From: Halodesulfovibrio sp.
Lineage (GTDB): Bacteria; Desulfobacterota; Desulfovibrionia; Desulfovibrionales; Desulfovibrionaceae
DNA length: 64,000 nucleotides
NCBI RefSeq assembly: GCF_015482765.1
Contig: NZ_JADMLB010000065.1
Location: 1 to 64,000 of the forward strand
Reading direction: 5' to 3'
A model generated the notes under the pieces. It saw only the letters and a program-made list of their open reading frames with translations, was not told the origin of the DNA and searched no databases. The translations under genes and the position numbers were made by a program. This document shows, piece by piece, positions 8,391 through 19,601 of this stretch (position 1 is its first letter; each line of letters opens with the position of its first letter).

Positions 8391-10253
8391 TTAGTCTACA
8401 AAAAGCAAAGGAATTGCCGGGCAGTATGTAATAAGCAAGAGAACCGCGATCATCAAGCCTACAAGCGGCAGAGCCACTTTGGAGAGCTTTTCAATTTTAG
8501 CATTCGCAACACCGCTTGCAACGAAGAGGTTAACGCCAACTGGTGGAGTTACGAAGCCAACCGCAAGGTTAACTACCATTACGATACCGAAGTGGACAGG
8601 ATCTACGCCAACCTTCATCACGATAGGGAGAAGGATCGGTGTAAGAATAACGATAGCTGCAAGAGCTTCCATAAAGGTACCAACAATAAGCAGCAGAATG
8701 TTGATAAGGAACAGAATCATCAGCTTGTTGCTGGTGAGGCTCATCATCGCATTCGCAATTGTAGTTGGAACCTGCTCAATGGTCATGATGTTACCGAAAA
8801 TGGTAGCCATGGCCATCAGCACGATTACGATCGCAGAGGTAGAACAAGCTTCCATGAAGCTTGGTACCAGGTTTTTGAAGTTGAGTTCGCGGTAAACGAA
8901 CACACCAACAACCAGACCGTAAAACGCTGCAAGCGCTGCTGCTTCGGTAGGAGTCATGATACCACCGTAAATACCACCAAGGATAATTACAGGAACCATG
9001 AGTGCCCACTTAGCATCCCAAAAAGCACGCATAAAAGTAGATGCGTTACGTTCACGTTGTTCGCCTTTCCAGCCACGTTTTCTTGAGTAAACGTATGCGT
9101 ACAGCATGAGAGCAAGACCGGTGAGAACACCAGGAACAATACCACCCATGAAGAGCTTACCAATGGATACCTGAGCAGATACACCATATACTACAAACGG
9201 GTTAGAAGGCGGAATCATTACGCCAATAGCACCAGATGCTGCAACGATAGCAGCAGCAAAGAGCTTGTCGTAACCACGCTCAACCATCGCCGGAATGGTC
9301 AAAGAACCAATCGCTGCTACGGTCGCAGGACCGGAGCCGGAGATAGCGGCAAAGAACATACAGGTTGCAATAGTAGCCAGAGCCATACCGCCGTAAAGAG
9401 AACCGAGCATTTCATCAGCAAGGTTGAGAAGGCGTTTGGAAAGACCACCAGCACCCATGAACACACCCGCTGCAATAAAGAACGGGATAGCCATAATCGG
9501 GAAACTGTCGATAGAGGTAAATGTGATCTGAGCCACATACTCAATCGGCAGAGTACCTGTTGCGTAAATGGTTGCAGTAGCTGCAAGACCCAATCCAATT
9601 GAGATAGGTACACCAATTACGAGGAAAAGGAGGAAGTAACCGAACAATACAGGAAGAGTGTTCAGATCTTCACTAATAAGTACCGGAGCTGCAATAATTG
9701 CTGTGAACGCAACACCGAGCAATGTATCAAGAAGTCCGCATTCTTTAGCCTGTTTGTACAGGTCCTGAAGCAGACGAATTGCCATAAGAGCAAAGCCGAC
9801 AGGCAAAATGAGGTACGGAATAAAGTAACTCATGTTTGTGGCCGGTGCCACCTGAGGGAACTCGAGGAGCATCTCAAGATGGTTCAAGCCCATGTAAAAC
9901 ACAACTGCAACAAGTACGAGGAAACAGAGGTCTACAACAATCCAACTGATTTGCTGAAGTCGAGTCGGAAGGCGGTCATAAACAATATCAACACGAATAT
10001 TGTTGCGGTTTTTAATTGCTACCGGAATAGCAAGGTATGAAATCCAGATAAAAATGAAACGAGCGAGCTCTTCAGTCCAAATTGCCGCGCTGGCGTCGGA
10101 AGAAAAGTACGCTCCAATGTATCTGTAAAATGTCTGAAAAGTAATAATGAGAATGATGCTGAGCATCCCCGTAAAAAGAAACGGTTTCTCAAAGTTATCG
10201 TCCAACCAGGTAAGGAAGGACTTTTTTTCTGCTGTCTGGGAAAGGGTTGTCAT
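8391..10253 (-). CDS. Fused TRAP transporter small and large membrane subunits (DctQM), isethionate uptake
   Basis: The 620-aa protein fuses the DctQ-like four-helix subunit (about 1-180) with the DctM-like transport subunit (about 185-620). The DctM half shows family segments such as FPIMAIPFFIAAGVFMGAGG, GSGPATVAAIG, IPPSNPFVVYG and TPTEAAALAA. With the periplasmic binding protein encoded just upstream it would import a C2 sulfonate using the sodium gradient. Fused QM proteins of this length are known in the isethionate loci of Desulfovibrio. The ATG follows AGGAG. Substrate is inferred from the neighbouring islA/islB; the family is certain. Confidence 0.92.
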   Translation of the reverse strand: MTTLSQTAEKKSFLTWLDDNFEKPFLFTGMLSIILIITFQTFYRYIGAYFSSDASAAIWTEELARFIFIWISYLAIPVAIKNRNNIRVDIVYDRLPTRLQQISWIVVDLCFLVLVAVVFYMGLNHLEMLLEFPQVAPATNMSYFIPYLILPVGFALMAIRLLQDLYKQAKECGLLDTLLGVAFTAIIAAPVLISEDLNTLPVLFGYFLLFLVIGVPISIGLGLAATATIYATGTLPIEYVAQITFTSIDSFPIMAIPFFIAAGVFMGAGGLSKRLLNLADEMLGSLYGGMALATIATCMFFAAISGSGPATVAAIGSLTIPAMVERGYDKLFAAAIVAASGAIGVMIPPSNPFVVYGVSAQVSIGKLFMGGIVPGVLTGLALMLYAYVYSRKRGWKGEQRERNASTFMRAFWDAKWALMVPVIILGGIYGGIMTPTEAAALAAFYGLVVGVFVYRELNFKNLVPSFMEACSTSAIVIVLMAMATIFGNIMTIEQVPTTIANAMMSLTSNKLMILFLINILLLIVGTFMEALAAIVILTPILLPIVMKVGVDPVHFGIVMVVNLAVGFVTPPVGVNLFVASGVANAKIEKLSKVALPLVGLMIAVLLLITYCPAIPLLFVD

Positions 10254-10317
10254 TGTTTCTCCTAGTGCAGCACCGTCGTAGGGAAAGGGGCAGGCAGCAG
10301 CCCGCCCCTAAACGGAA

Positions 10318-11568
<1,251 letters not shown>

Positions 11569-11671
11569 TTAAAACTGTAAATCAAGCTTACAGCCGCCAT
11601 AAATTGTACTGACTTTCTCTGAAAAAAATACGCCCGTCTGTCTTCTTTTGGGTCAAATTAGCCCCTTCAGA

Positions 11672-11798
11672 GTTGCAAAAATGCTAGTCGCAGGTTTCCA
11701 TTTTGCAACACACATCTTCTTTATTCATTTATATAGGCATATTGACTGTGGCAAAGTGAAATGATGCATTTAAACATCGACAGTTGCATTTTTGCATC
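11672..11798. promoter_or_regulatory. Cluster of four putative activator-binding dyads, dctP side
   Basis: Four 16-bp elements related to GTTGCA-N4-TGCAAC: GTTGCAAAAATGCTAG (11672-11687), GTTTCCATTTTGCAAC (11694-11709), a weaker GATGCATTTAAACATC (11763-11778) and GTTGCATTTTTGCATC (11783-11798). Members of each pair are 22 and 20 bases apart, about two helical turns. They lie 260-390 bases upstream of the dctP sigma54 promoter, a normal enhancer distance. Confidence 0.65.
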
Positions 11799-12201
11799 AA
11801 AAAGACCTTGCTCTAAATTTCCTCGCCAAATCAACAGAATACAACCATTCTTCAATTGCAATCACTTAAAAAAACTACCGTTTATTCCCAAAATGCTCAG
11901 AAACTGTATCAAACAATGCCCTACAAACGCCATTTACGCTCGACATTGTACCTATTTTCACAAAGATATCCGCTTAATTACAATCAGGTATTATTAAACA
12001 CTGGTGCTCTCCCTCTACTAGTCGTCACCATATCTTTCTCCCGTAAGCTCCGCGCCAGAGCACGGATACCACCCACTCTGACTGTTTAACCACTCAAAAA
12101 TAGCTTTTACGCGCTATCATTATATAGGGCACAGTGGCATAAAACACATCTAATAATAATCATACTATTTCGGATAGTTACCGCAAGACGCCTCTCGTCA
12201 T

Positions 12202-12312
12202 GTTGCAACGATGCAAATCCTGAACGAGCGTGGCAATAATGCAACAGGCCATAACATATTGATTTTACAGTCTTCAGAAAATATTTTTACTGAAATGTTG
12301 CAGTTAAGCATC
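12202..12312. promoter_or_regulatory. Cluster of three putative activator-binding dyads, islA side
   Basis: Three copies of the same 16-bp dyad: GTTGCAACGATGCAAA (12202-12217), GTGGCAATAATGCAAC (12230-12245) and GTTGCAGTTAAGCATC (12297-12312). They lie 290-400 bases upstream of the islA sigma54 promoter. Confidence 0.65.
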
Positions 12313-12601
12313 ACTTTTCCTCCTCAAAGAGCACTCTTAGAATTTCACGAGGACCTATCGAAAAGTACAAGAGCTATTTTTCACAAAGCGAATTCCAATT
12401 TCTTAATTTTTTTTACTGACGCTCTGAACAAGACAAAAACCACTTATTGCGAAAACCCCAAACTCCGCTTTATTCAATAGGATTGAGGCAGTGTTTCAAT
12501 TTATTTGAACGTATTTTGGAACCCTTCAATCGACTTTCAGCATGCTTAAAAAGACTTTTTTTGCCCTCTAAACGCACAAAAAAAGCTCTTTCGGCACACA
12601 T

Positions 12602-12617
12602 TGGCATCACCTTTGCT
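12602..12617 (+). promoter_or_regulatory. Sigma54 promoter of islA
   Basis: TGGCATCACCTTTGCT matches TGGCAC-N5-TTGCA with GG (12603-12604) and GC (12615-12616) 12 bases apart. The predicted start near 12628 leaves a leader of about 190 bases before islA. Confidence 0.82.
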
Positions 12618-12817
12618 CTAAGAAAATCACAGGGCGCGATTCACTAAGCAGCTTGCTTTAACGATCACTGAAAAAAGCTGCTGAAGCGCAAGTCCTTATT
12701 AAAAAGAGAATCAAAATTTACTGCTGCTGAGCACACAGCGGCCGCAGCATTTTTAACCCACAGGTACAGCACATTTTATGTGCCACCTATTTTGAACCTA
12801 ATTCACAGGAGTCAGTT

Positions 12818-15298
12818 ATGTCTTGTTGTGTATCACCTCACGAACAGCGTCTGCTCGATAAAATTGAAGGCAAAGAAGATATCTACCGCGCATCCCACCC
12901 GCGTGTATTCAAAATCCTCGAAACCTTCGACAACGTTCGTCCAATGATCGACATTGAACGTGCTAAATACTTCACCGAGTCCATGAAAGAGACCGAAGGT
13001 GAAATGCTCTGCCTGCGTTGGGCAAAAGCAATGAAGCACGTTGCTGAAAACATCACTGTTTACATCGATGACGACAACCTCATTTGTGGTCGTGGTGGTG
13101 TAAAAGGTCGTTACGGTCTGCTCTACCCTGAACTCGACGGTGACTTCCTTGATATCGCAGTTGAAGACCTTCCTAACCGTACAGAGTCTCCTTTCTCTAT
13201 TACTCCTGAAGATGCTAAAGTAGTAGTTGAAGAGATCGCTCCTTACTGGAAAGGTAAAACTTACCACGAAGCTCTCAACAAATCTTTCCCTGAAGAAGTT
13301 CACAAACTTACTTACGATGATCCAGAAGGCCTTGCTTCCCGCTTCATCGTTAACGAAACTTCTTCTTTCCGTTCTTCCATTCAGTGGGTTCATGACTACG
13401 AAAAGGTCCTCAAACGTGGTTTCGGTGGCATTAAAGCAGAAGCTCTCGAAAAAATCGAAGCTCTCGATCCGCTTTCCCCATTCGATAACGTTGAGAAAAA
13501 ACCTTTCCTCGAGTCTATCGTAATCGTATGTGACGCGATCATCACATGGGCACGTCGTCACTCCGAGCTCGCAGCTGAACTCGCTAAGAAAGAATCTGAT
13601 CCAGTTCGTAAAGCTGAACTCGAAAAAATGGCTGAAATTTGTGCTCACGTTCCTGAGCACCCAGCTCGTACTTTCCACGAAGCTGTTCAGTCTCAGTGGT
13701 TCACCCAGATGTTCTCTCGTATCGAGCAGAAAACTGGTACAATCGTATCTAACGGCCGTATGGACCAGTACTTCTACCCTTACTACCAGGCTGACGTAGA
13801 AGCTGGCATCCTTGACGACGACCAGGCTCTCGAACTTCTCGAGTGTCTCTGGGTTGGTATGGCTCAGTTCATCGACCTCTACGTTTCCCCTACCGGCGGC
13901 GCATTCAACGAAGGCTACGCTCACTGGGAAGCAGTAACAATTGGTGGTCAGACTCCAGAAGGTCGCGACGCAACCAACGAACTGACTTACCTCTTCCTTA
14001 AATCAAAACGTGAATTCCCGCTTCACTACCCTGACCTTGCAGCGCGTATTCACTCTCGTTCTCCAGAGCGCTACCTCGCTGACGTTGCTGAAACCATTAA
14101 GGACGGCTCCGGCTTCCCTAAACTCATCAACGACGAAGAAGTAGTACCTCTTTACGTTTCCAAAGGTGCAACCTTTGAAGAAGCTTACGACTACGCTGTT
14201 TCCGGTTGTACCGAAGCACGTATGCCTAACCGCGACACATACACTTCCGGTGGTGCATACATCAACTTCGTAGCAGCTCTCGAAATGGTTCTGCATAACG
14301 GTAAAATGATCAAACACGGCGACGAAGTTCTCGGTCTCGAAACCGGCGATCCTCTCTCCTTTGAAACTTGGGAAGATTTCTTTGCTGCATACGAAAAACA
14401 GCATCATCACTTCCTCAAGACTGCATTCTACCAGCAGTACGTAATTAACAACCTTCGTGCTAAGCACTTTGCACAGCCTCTCGGTTCTGCAATGCATGAC
14501 CTCTGCATGAAACATTGCCTCGACCTGCACACACCGCAGATCCCAGAAGGCATCAACATGGGTTACTTCGAACACATGGGTCTTGGTACTCTCGTAGACT
14601 CCCTCTGCGCTATCAAGAAACTCGTATACGAAGATAAAAAACTCACTTTGAAAGAAGTTATCGAAGCTTGTGACTGCAACTTCGAAGGCAAAGAAGACGT
14701 ACGTCAGCTCCTCATGACCGCTCCTTGCTACGGCAACGACGACGAGTACGCTGATGAACTCGCAAACAAAATTGATGCATTCAACGTTCTTTACGGCCAG
14801 AAATACGCTAAAGAACTCGGCATGCACAACGACGTTCGTTACGTACCATTCACCTCCCACGTACCATTCGGTAAAGTAGTTGGTGCAACCCCTAACGGTC
14901 GTCTTGCTTGGACTGCTCTCTCTGACGGTTCTTCTGCATCTCACGGTGCTGACAAAAACGGTCCTACAGCAGTTCTTCTTTCCAACTACACTTCTAAAAA
15001 CTACGGCCACCGCGATCGCGCTGCTCGTATGCTGAACATCAAGTTCACTCCGAAGTGTGTTGAAGGTGAAGAAGGTACCGAAAAACTCGTTTCCTTCATC
15101 CGTACTTTCTGCGACCTTAAACTCTGGCACGTTCAGTTCAACGTTATCAACAAAGATACCCTGATCGCTGCTCAGAAAGATCCAGAAAAATACCGTAACC
15201 TCATCGTTCGTATCGCAGGCTACTCTGCATACTTCGTAGATCTGTCCCCAGATCTCCAGAACGACCTCATCGCACGTACTGCACACGAATCTGTTTAG
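12818..15298 (+). CDS. islA: IslA, isethionate sulfite-lyase (glycyl radical enzyme)
   Basis: The 826-aa glycyl radical enzyme cleaves the C-S bond of isethionate to acetaldehyde and sulfite. The catalytic cysteine C464 and base E466 lie in SGCTEARM, and the glycyl radical is G801 in RIAGYSAYF. Residues I recall as substrate-binding in Bilophila IslA (R189, Q193, C468, E470, R678, F682, G805) are all found here at a constant offset of four: R185, Q189, C464, E466, R674, F678, G801. This favours IslA over pyruvate formate-lyase, choline lyase or the dihydroxypropanesulfonate enzymes. Codon use is strongly optimised, as for an abundant protein. It starts at an ATG after AGGAG and is monocistronic with its own terminator. 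It is named iseG in other work. Confidence 0.95.
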   Translation: MSCCVSPHEQRLLDKIEGKEDIYRASHPRVFKILETFDNVRPMIDIERAKYFTESMKETEGEMLCLRWAKAMKHVAENITVYIDDDNLICGRGGVKGRYGLLYPELDGDFLDIAVEDLPNRTESPFSITPEDAKVVVEEIAPYWKGKTYHEALNKSFPEEVHKLTYDDPEGLASRFIVNETSSFRSSIQWVHDYEKVLKRGFGGIKAEALEKIEALDPLSPFDNVEKKPFLESIVIVCDAIITWARRHSELAAELAKKESDPVRKAELEKMAEICAHVPEHPARTFHEAVQSQWFTQMFSRIEQKTGTIVSNGRMDQYFYPYYQADVEAGILDDDQALELLECLWVGMAQFIDLYVSPTGGAFNEGYAHWEAVTIGGQTPEGRDATNELTYLFLKSKREFPLHYPDLAARIHSRSPERYLADVAETIKDGSGFPKLINDEEVVPLYVSKGATFEEAYDYAVSGCTEARMPNRDTYTSGGAYINFVAALEMVLHNGKMIKHGDEVLGLETGDPLSFETWEDFFAAYEKQHHHFLKTAFYQQYVINNLRAKHFAQPLGSAMHDLCMKHCLDLHTPQIPEGINMGYFEHMGLGTLVDSLCAIKKLVYEDKKLTLKEVIEACDCNFEGKEDVRQLLMTAPCYGNDDEYADELANKIDAFNVLYGQKYAKELGMHNDVRYVPFTSHVPFGKVVGATPNGRLAWTALSDGSSASHGADKNGPTAVLLSNYTSKNYGHRDRAARMLNIKFTPKCVEGEEGTEKLVSFIRTFCDLKLWHVQFNVINKDTLIAAQKDPEKYRNLIVRIAGYSAYFVDLSPDLQNDLIARTAHESV

Positions 15299-15322
15299 TA
15301 TCGCGCACTAGATGAAATAATG

Positions 15323-15355
15323 AGCCCCGACACGTAAGTGTCGGGGCTTTTTTTT
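15323..15355 (+). terminator. islA terminator
   Basis: AGCCCCGACAC/GTGTCGGGGCT, an 11-bp GC-rich stem with loop GTAA, followed by eight T. A strong intrinsic terminator 25 bases after the islA stop. Confidence 0.95.
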
Positions 15356-15444
15356 ATAGCTATGATCATGGTTTAACATCATGAAATCATTCATATTTTA
15401 AAAACTTGCCTTTCTGTTATATCTACGCAATATACATCATATGC

Positions 15445-15461
15445 CGTAACAAAACGTTACA
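15445..15461. promoter_or_regulatory. Operator-like palindrome upstream of the GAF-type activator
   Basis: CGTAACAAAACGTTACA ends 29 bases before the activator ATG. It matches three other 17-bp elements downstream of the same gene, so it is a candidate autoregulatory site. Confidence 0.6.
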
Positions 15462-15490
15462 CACCTGCCACTGCATATGGGGGAAACATA

Positions 15491-17551
15491 ATGCACTCAA
15501 ATCAACCACACGGAACCATTCCGTTAGCCAGTGAACGCTTTGTAAGCTCGCAGGTTAATGCCCGTCGTCATGAACAGATTATCCAAGAATCTCATGCCCG
15601 TTCACGTGCGATGGGAATAGATCCAAACCAAACAGCTTCCCCCGAAAAATATAAACTCTCTCCAGAGATGCTCCGCCAGCGTATAAAAGACAGTCAGCCA
15701 TTCTATGATCTTGTAACCACACAAATGTCGACCCTGTACCGAATTCTCAAAGGCTCAGGTTTTTGTATGGCTGTTTCTGATGCAGATGGATATGTCCTCC
15801 ATACGTTGGGCGATGCCCAGTTAATGGAGCACTACAAAATGGGTAACTGCATGCCGGGTTACTTATGGACAGAAGAAGCAGTAGGTACTTGCGGTATCGG
15901 TGTTGTTCTTAAGGAAGGAATTTCTATCCAAATTTCCGGAAAAGAAATGTTTTGTAAACGTGCACATCACATCACAAACTCTGCCACGCCAGTACACGAT
16001 AACAACGGCAACCTTATCGGTGTAATCGCTCTAAGCGGACTTGCTAGTGCGGTACACGTGCATACCCTTGGAATGGTAATTCTCACAGCAAAGGCTATCC
16101 GCTCACAAATTGGTGAAATAGAAAAAGCCAGAGAAGTCGCTATTCGAAATACATATATGTCTGCCCTTATGGAATCTGACCAACGAGGCATCATCGCTCT
16201 TAACGAAGTAGGCGATATTGTGCAGATAAACAAAAAGGCCAATGCATTGCTCGGGTTGGATCAAAATGCTTCTTCTGGCGCATCTCTTATGAATCCTGAT
16301 TCAGAAATCGGTCTTAATATTTCAGCTCTTACACGCACACGTACAAACTGGAAACAAATGCTCCGCACTAAACGCGGTTTTACCGAACGAGAGGTAACAT
16401 TTGTACGTGGTGATTCTCGCTTTCCTCTAGTTTGTACACTCGACCCAATTACGATGCCTGACGGTGAAAGTGCCGGCGGTATCCTTCTGGTCATGGAGCA
16501 CGACAGAATGCTCCAGCTTGCAAACGAAATGGCAGGCACACAGGCACGCTTTACATTCGATTCTATTATCGGTTCCAGTATAGCCCTTGAAGAAGCTAAA
16601 AAAGTTGCTCATGCAGCAGCACGAGGAAACGCTTCTGTGCTTCTGCACGGGGAAACCGGCACCGGTAAGGAGCTCTTTGCACAAGCCATCCACAATGCCA
16701 GCCCTCGGCGCAATAAACCTTTTGTTGTCATCAACTGTGGTGCTATCCCAAACGAATTACTTGAAAGTGAACTTTTTGGATATGTAGAAGGCGCTTTTAC
16801 TGGAGCTCGTAAAGGCGGTCGTCCAGGTAAGTTTGAACTTGCCGACGGCGGAACCCTCTTTCTTGATGAAATCGGCGATATGCCTCTCGACATGCAGGTT
16901 AAAATCCTTCGTGCACTTCAATCAGGTGAAGTAAACCGTGTAGGCGACATGCAACCTATCAAAGTTGATCTTCGCATTATCGCCGCAACAAACGTTGATC
17001 TGGATATGGCAATTGAACGCGGTACCTTCCGTGAAGATCTTTTCTATCGAGTCAGCACACTGAATATCACAATCCCGCCTCTTCGAGATCGCGGAGCAGA
17101 TGTATTATCTCTGGCGGAAACGTTCCTGCACCGAATCCGCCCTCGTCTGGGCAAACCAGAACTTGAATACAGCCAACCGGCTCTTCAAGCTCTGGTTAAC
17201 GCATCATGGCCCGGAAATATCCGACAGTTGGAAAACGCGGTAGAACGTGCAGTAAACATCTGTGAACAAAAAGTAATTCAACCAGACGACCTCGGTCTTG
17301 ATCACACAGATACACGTACAGCCCGTAATTTAGCCTCCGGCAGAGCGCTTTCCAGTGTAAATGAACTCCCTGAAGAGGTTCGAAATTTAAATACTGAGAG
17401 CAAGGCAATGCTTGAGGAAATGGAAGAAGCACTCATTACCCGACTTTTGCAGGAACATCATGGCAATTTAAGTCAAATTGCCCGTGCAATGGGTGTCAGT
17501 CGGCCTACCCTATACAGAAAACTTAAAAAATACGGATTGAATGCTTCGTAG
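15491..17551 (+). CDS. Sigma54-dependent activator, AcoR-like (GAF-PAS-AAA+-Fis)
   Basis: The 686-aa enhancer-binding protein has an AcoR-type N-terminus with a GAF domain (about 70-200), a PAS domain (about 205-330) and an AAA+ module with Walker A GETGTGKE (387-394), GAFTGA (434-439) and Walker [11 protein letters not shown]-terminal Fis HTH is present ([20 protein letters not shown]). The sequence GTCGIGVVL in the GAF domain is typical of AcoR relatives that sense small organic substrates. The ATG follows GGGGG. The gene precedes a symporter with a sigma54 promoter, which is the likely target. The effector is unknown. Confidence 0.92.
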   Translation: MHSNQPHGTIPLASERFVSSQVNARRHEQIIQESHARSRAMGIDPNQTASPEKYKLSPEMLRQRIKDSQPFYDLVTTQMSTLYRILKGSGFCMAVSDADGYVLHTLGDAQLMEHYKMGNCMPGYLWTEEAVGTCGIGVVLKEGISIQISGKEMFCKRAHHITNSATPVHDNNGNLIGVIALSGLASAVHVHTLGMVILTAKAIRSQIGEIEKAREVAIRNTYMSALMESDQRGIIALNEVGDIVQINKKANALLGLDQNASSGASLMNPDSEIGLNISALTRTRTNWKQMLRTKRGFTEREVTFVRGDSRFPLVCTLDPITMPDGESAGGILLVMEHDRMLQLANEMAGTQARFTFDSIIGSSIALEEAKKVAHAAARGNASVLLHGETGTGKELFAQAIHNASPRRNKPFVVINCGAIPNELLESELFGYVEGAFTGARKGGRPGKFELADGGTLFLDEIGDMPLDMQVKILRALQSGEVNRVGDMQPIKVDLRIIAATNVDLDMAIERGTFREDLFYRVSTLNITIPPLRDRGADVLSLAETFLHRIRPRLGKPELEYSQPALQALVNASWPGNIRQLENAVERAVNICEQKVIQPDDLGLDHTDTRTARNLASGRALSSVNELPEEVRNLNTESKAMLEEMEEALITRLLQEHHGNLSQIARAMGVSRPTLYRKLKKYGLNAS

Positions 17552-17585
17552 TGTAATAAAAGTTTACATGTAATATTTTATTACA
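17552..17585. promoter_or_regulatory. Two tandem 17-bp activator-site palindromes
   Basis: TGTAATAAAAGTTTACA (17552-17568) is directly followed by TGTAATATTTTATTACA (17569-17585), a nearly perfect palindrome. They lie 170-205 bases upstream of the symporter sigma54 promoter, as expected for enhancer sites. Confidence 0.65.
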
Positions 17586-17624
17586 CATTATACACACACT
17601 CAATAACAATTTCGTTATGCACCG

Positions 17625-17653
17625 AAAACAGGGCTCTCCAGCCCTGTTTTTTT
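17625..17653 (+). terminator. Terminator of the GAF-type activator gene
   Basis: AAAACAGGGCT/AGCCCTGTTTT stem with a 4-base loop (CTCC) and a run of seven T. It separates the activator from the symporter transcript. Confidence 0.92.
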
Positions 17654-17671
17654 ATTGAGTAAACAACCAAC

Positions 17672-17688
17672 TGTAATAAAACGTTACA
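17672..17688. promoter_or_regulatory. Activator-site palindrome near the symporter promoter
   Basis: TGTAATAAAACGTTACA, the best copy of the 17-bp element, lies about 70 bases upstream of the sigma54 -24 element. Confidence 0.65.
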
Positions 17689-17756
17689 GACTTTAGATTT
17701 CACTTTATTTACTGATAAAATCAATGAAATCAGAGCAATAACTCATAAAATCTAAG

Positions 17757-17772
17757 TGGTATACTCCTTGCT
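17757..17772 (+). promoter_or_regulatory. Sigma54 promoter of the sodium:solute symporter
   Basis: TGGTATACTCCTTGCT has GG (17758-17759) and GC (17770-17771) 12 bases apart. It is less canonical at -24 (TGGTA rather than TGGCA). Predicted start is near 17783, leaving a 93-base leader. Confidence 0.72.
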
Positions 17773-17875
17773 CATATCAAATGCAGTCTTTGAATAGTGT
17801 GCGACAATAATCTCGCTATTCTGTCATTTGTTGGCGACTTTATGTCGATTAGCGATCAAACAATGAGGAGTATGC

Positions 17876-19324
17876 ATGGGACTTCACTGGTTAGACATGA
17901 TCGTAGTATTTTTATACTTCGGGCTTGTCATATGGATGGGCATCTACACGATGAGTAAGGTCGATAGTTTCGACGATTACGCTGTTGCCGGTCGTAGTGT
18001 GCCAACTGCTATTTTATTTGCTACAATTGCAGCAACACTGTGCGGTGGTGGTGCTACAATTGGTCGTATTGCATTTATGCATAAGACAGGCATCATTGTC
18101 TTTGCCGGTCTTATAGGTGTAGTATTAAACCAGTTCTGGTCCGGCTTTTTCATCGCGGGTAAAGTACGTGAAGCCGGTAAAAACATTTACAGTATTGGTG
18201 ACTTATACGGTCTGTACTATGGTCGTATGGGACGCCTGTTCTCAAGTATCGTAGCATTCTTATTCTGCCTTGCGCTGTTCGGGGTACAGATTCTTGCTAT
18301 GGGTCGAATTCTTCAGACCGCAACCGGTATGGATATTATTCCAGCCGCAATTCTCTCTTCCGTTATCACAGTTGCCTACACATGGTCAGGCGGTATGCTT
18401 GCAGTAGTTCTTACTGACGCAGTTCAGTACGTAGTTCTTGCTGTTGGTATCTCCTTGTGTGGCATTCTCGCCATGAACAACGCAGGCGGTTACGACCATA
18501 TTATGGAAGTACTCCACTCTGCTCCGGAAATGGCAACCAAACTCCAGCTTTTTGCAGACTGGACTCCAATGCAGTTCCTAGGTCTGTTCCTTGCGTTCCT
18601 GCTCGGTGAATTCTGTGCTCCGTACTTTATTCAGCGTTACGCAACAGCAAAATCAGCCAAAGAATCAAAAAAAGGTGTTCTCATCTTTGCAGGTTACTAC
18701 GGCTTCTTCCTCGCAACTACTGCAGGTATCGGACTCGCTTCCCTTGTCCTTCAGCCTAACGTAGAGCCGGGTCTCGCAATGACCAACCTTGTACGCGACA
18801 CCTTGCCTATGGGTCTTGCCGGTATTGTTTTCGGTGCACTTCTCGCTGCCGTAATGTCCACCGGTGACTCATTCATCAACACTGCTGCGGTTATCTACAC
18901 CCGCGATATCTACAATGAATTTGTAAACCCGAATGCTACGCAGGATACCCTGCTGAAACAGTCCCGTTGGGCAACTCTGGTCATCGGCGGCGGTTCCATC
19001 TGTGTTGCTGTTCTCTTCCAGGATGTATTCGGCCTGATGGTCTACGTATTCAAGCTCTGGCCGTCCGCAGTGCTGCCACCACTGCTTATCGCACTGTCAG
19101 GAAAAATCGGAACCATCAAAATCTCCCCGTATGCCGGTGCACCTGCGGTCTTCTTCGGCCTCGCAACCTGCTTTATCTGGGGTGACAAAGTGCTGCACGA
19201 TCCGTTCGGCATTCCGGCGAACCTCGCTGGTATTGTTGCAAACTGTCTGGTGCTGTTTATCGTCCACATGGCTACAAAGAACATTGAGCCTAAGGGTGCA
19301 TTCGTACCGGAAAAACTCCTGTAG
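17876..19324 (+). CDS. Sodium:solute symporter (SSS family)
   Basis: A 482-aa inner-membrane protein with about 13 hydrophobic helices and SSS-family landmarks: DDYAVAGRSVPT near the N-terminus, GFFIAGKVREAG, and the later AAVMSTGDSFIN that contributes to the sodium site. Family members take up proline, pantothenate, carboxylates or amino acids. The ATG follows GAGGAG. It is transcribed behind a sigma54 promoter and followed 8 bases later by a tiny membrane protein. The downstream amine-dehydrogenase and racemase genes suggest an amino or imino acid substrate (inference). Confidence 0.92.
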   Translation: MGLHWLDMIVVFLYFGLVIWMGIYTMSKVDSFDDYAVAGRSVPTAILFATIAATLCGGGATIGRIAFMHKTGIIVFAGLIGVVLNQFWSGFFIAGKVREAGKNIYSIGDLYGLYYGRMGRLFSSIVAFLFCLALFGVQILAMGRILQTATGMDIIPAAILSSVITVAYTWSGGMLAVVLTDAVQYVVLAVGISLCGILAMNNAGGYDHIMEVLHSAPEMATKLQLFADWTPMQFLGLFLAFLLGEFCAPYFIQRYATAKSAKESKKGVLIFAGYYGFFLATTAGIGLASLVLQPNVEPGLAMTNLVRDTLPMGLAGIVFGALLAAVMSTGDSFINTAAVIYTRDIYNEFVNPNATQDTLLKQSRWATLVIGGGSICVAVLFQDVFGLMVYVFKLWPSAVLPPLLIALSGKIGTIKISPYAGAPAVFFGLATCFIWGDKVLHDPFGIPANLAGIVANCLVLFIVHMATKNIEPKGAFVPEKLL

Positions 19325-19332
19325 GAGGATAT

Positions 19333-19449
19333 ATGGAAGTTCTCGTTAAGTACCTTATCTATGCCTCCTTCGCACTCAACATCATTTGCGGCGCATGGGT
19401 TGCCGTAAACGTAATAACCTGGGTGAAAAGCTTAGGCAAAAACGATTAA
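19333..19449 (+). CDS. 38-residue single-helix membrane protein, symporter partner
   Basis: Too short for usual gene-length cutoffs. An ATG preceded by GGAGG opens 38 codons to TAA. The protein starts MEVLVKYLIYAS, has one hydrophobic stretch (about residues 7-30) and a basic tail ending LGKND. It starts 8 bases after the symporter stop. The ideal ribosome site, spacing and membrane character argue for a real gene. Comparable small companions exist for other secondary transporters, such as MetS beside MetP, so a stabilising or regulatory subunit of the symporter is likely. Confidence 0.8.
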   Translation: MEVLVKYLIYASFALNIICGAWVAVNVITWVKSLGKND

Positions 19450-19453
19450 GAAT

Positions 19454-19482
19454 AAAGACCGCCTGCCTAGCGGGCGGTCTTT
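19454..19482 (+). terminator. Terminator or attenuator after the symporter pair
   Basis: AAAGACCGCC/GGCGGTCTTT, a 10-bp stem with a 9-base loop immediately after the small gene. The T-run is short (TTTC), so read-through into the ridA-dehydrogenase genes is possible. Confidence 0.7.
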
Positions 19483-19601
19483 CAACAAATTACCATACCG
19501 TTGAATCACGCAGTCTAGTTACTGAGTTCTGTTTAATCGATTCAACCTGCTGATTATACATAAAGAGATTGCGATTTTTGCTTCAAATTCAGAAGCAAAC
19601 A

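Noticed and set aside
8391-10253. Frameshift fusing two TRAP genes
   Set aside because: The fused QM length and order are typical of this transporter group in Desulfovibrio; there is no sign of a broken junction.
11761-12647. Short open frames in the dctP-islA spacer
   Set aside because: AT-rich, no ribosome sites, overlap each other and the regulatory dyads and sigma54 promoter; non-coding is the better reading.
12833-15286. Two long open frames (363 and 427 codons) on the strand opposite islA
   Set aside because: They arise from the strongly biased codon use of islA. Their translations are rich in Val, Phe, Cys and Ser, show no domain, and lack ribosome sites.
12818-15298. Pyruvate formate-lyase, choline trimethylamine-lyase or dihydroxypropanesulfonate lyase as identity of the glycyl radical enzyme
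   Set aside because: The substrate-binding residues recalled for isethionate sulfite-lyase all occur at a constant offset, and the TRAP, activase and sigma54 neighbours match isethionate loci.
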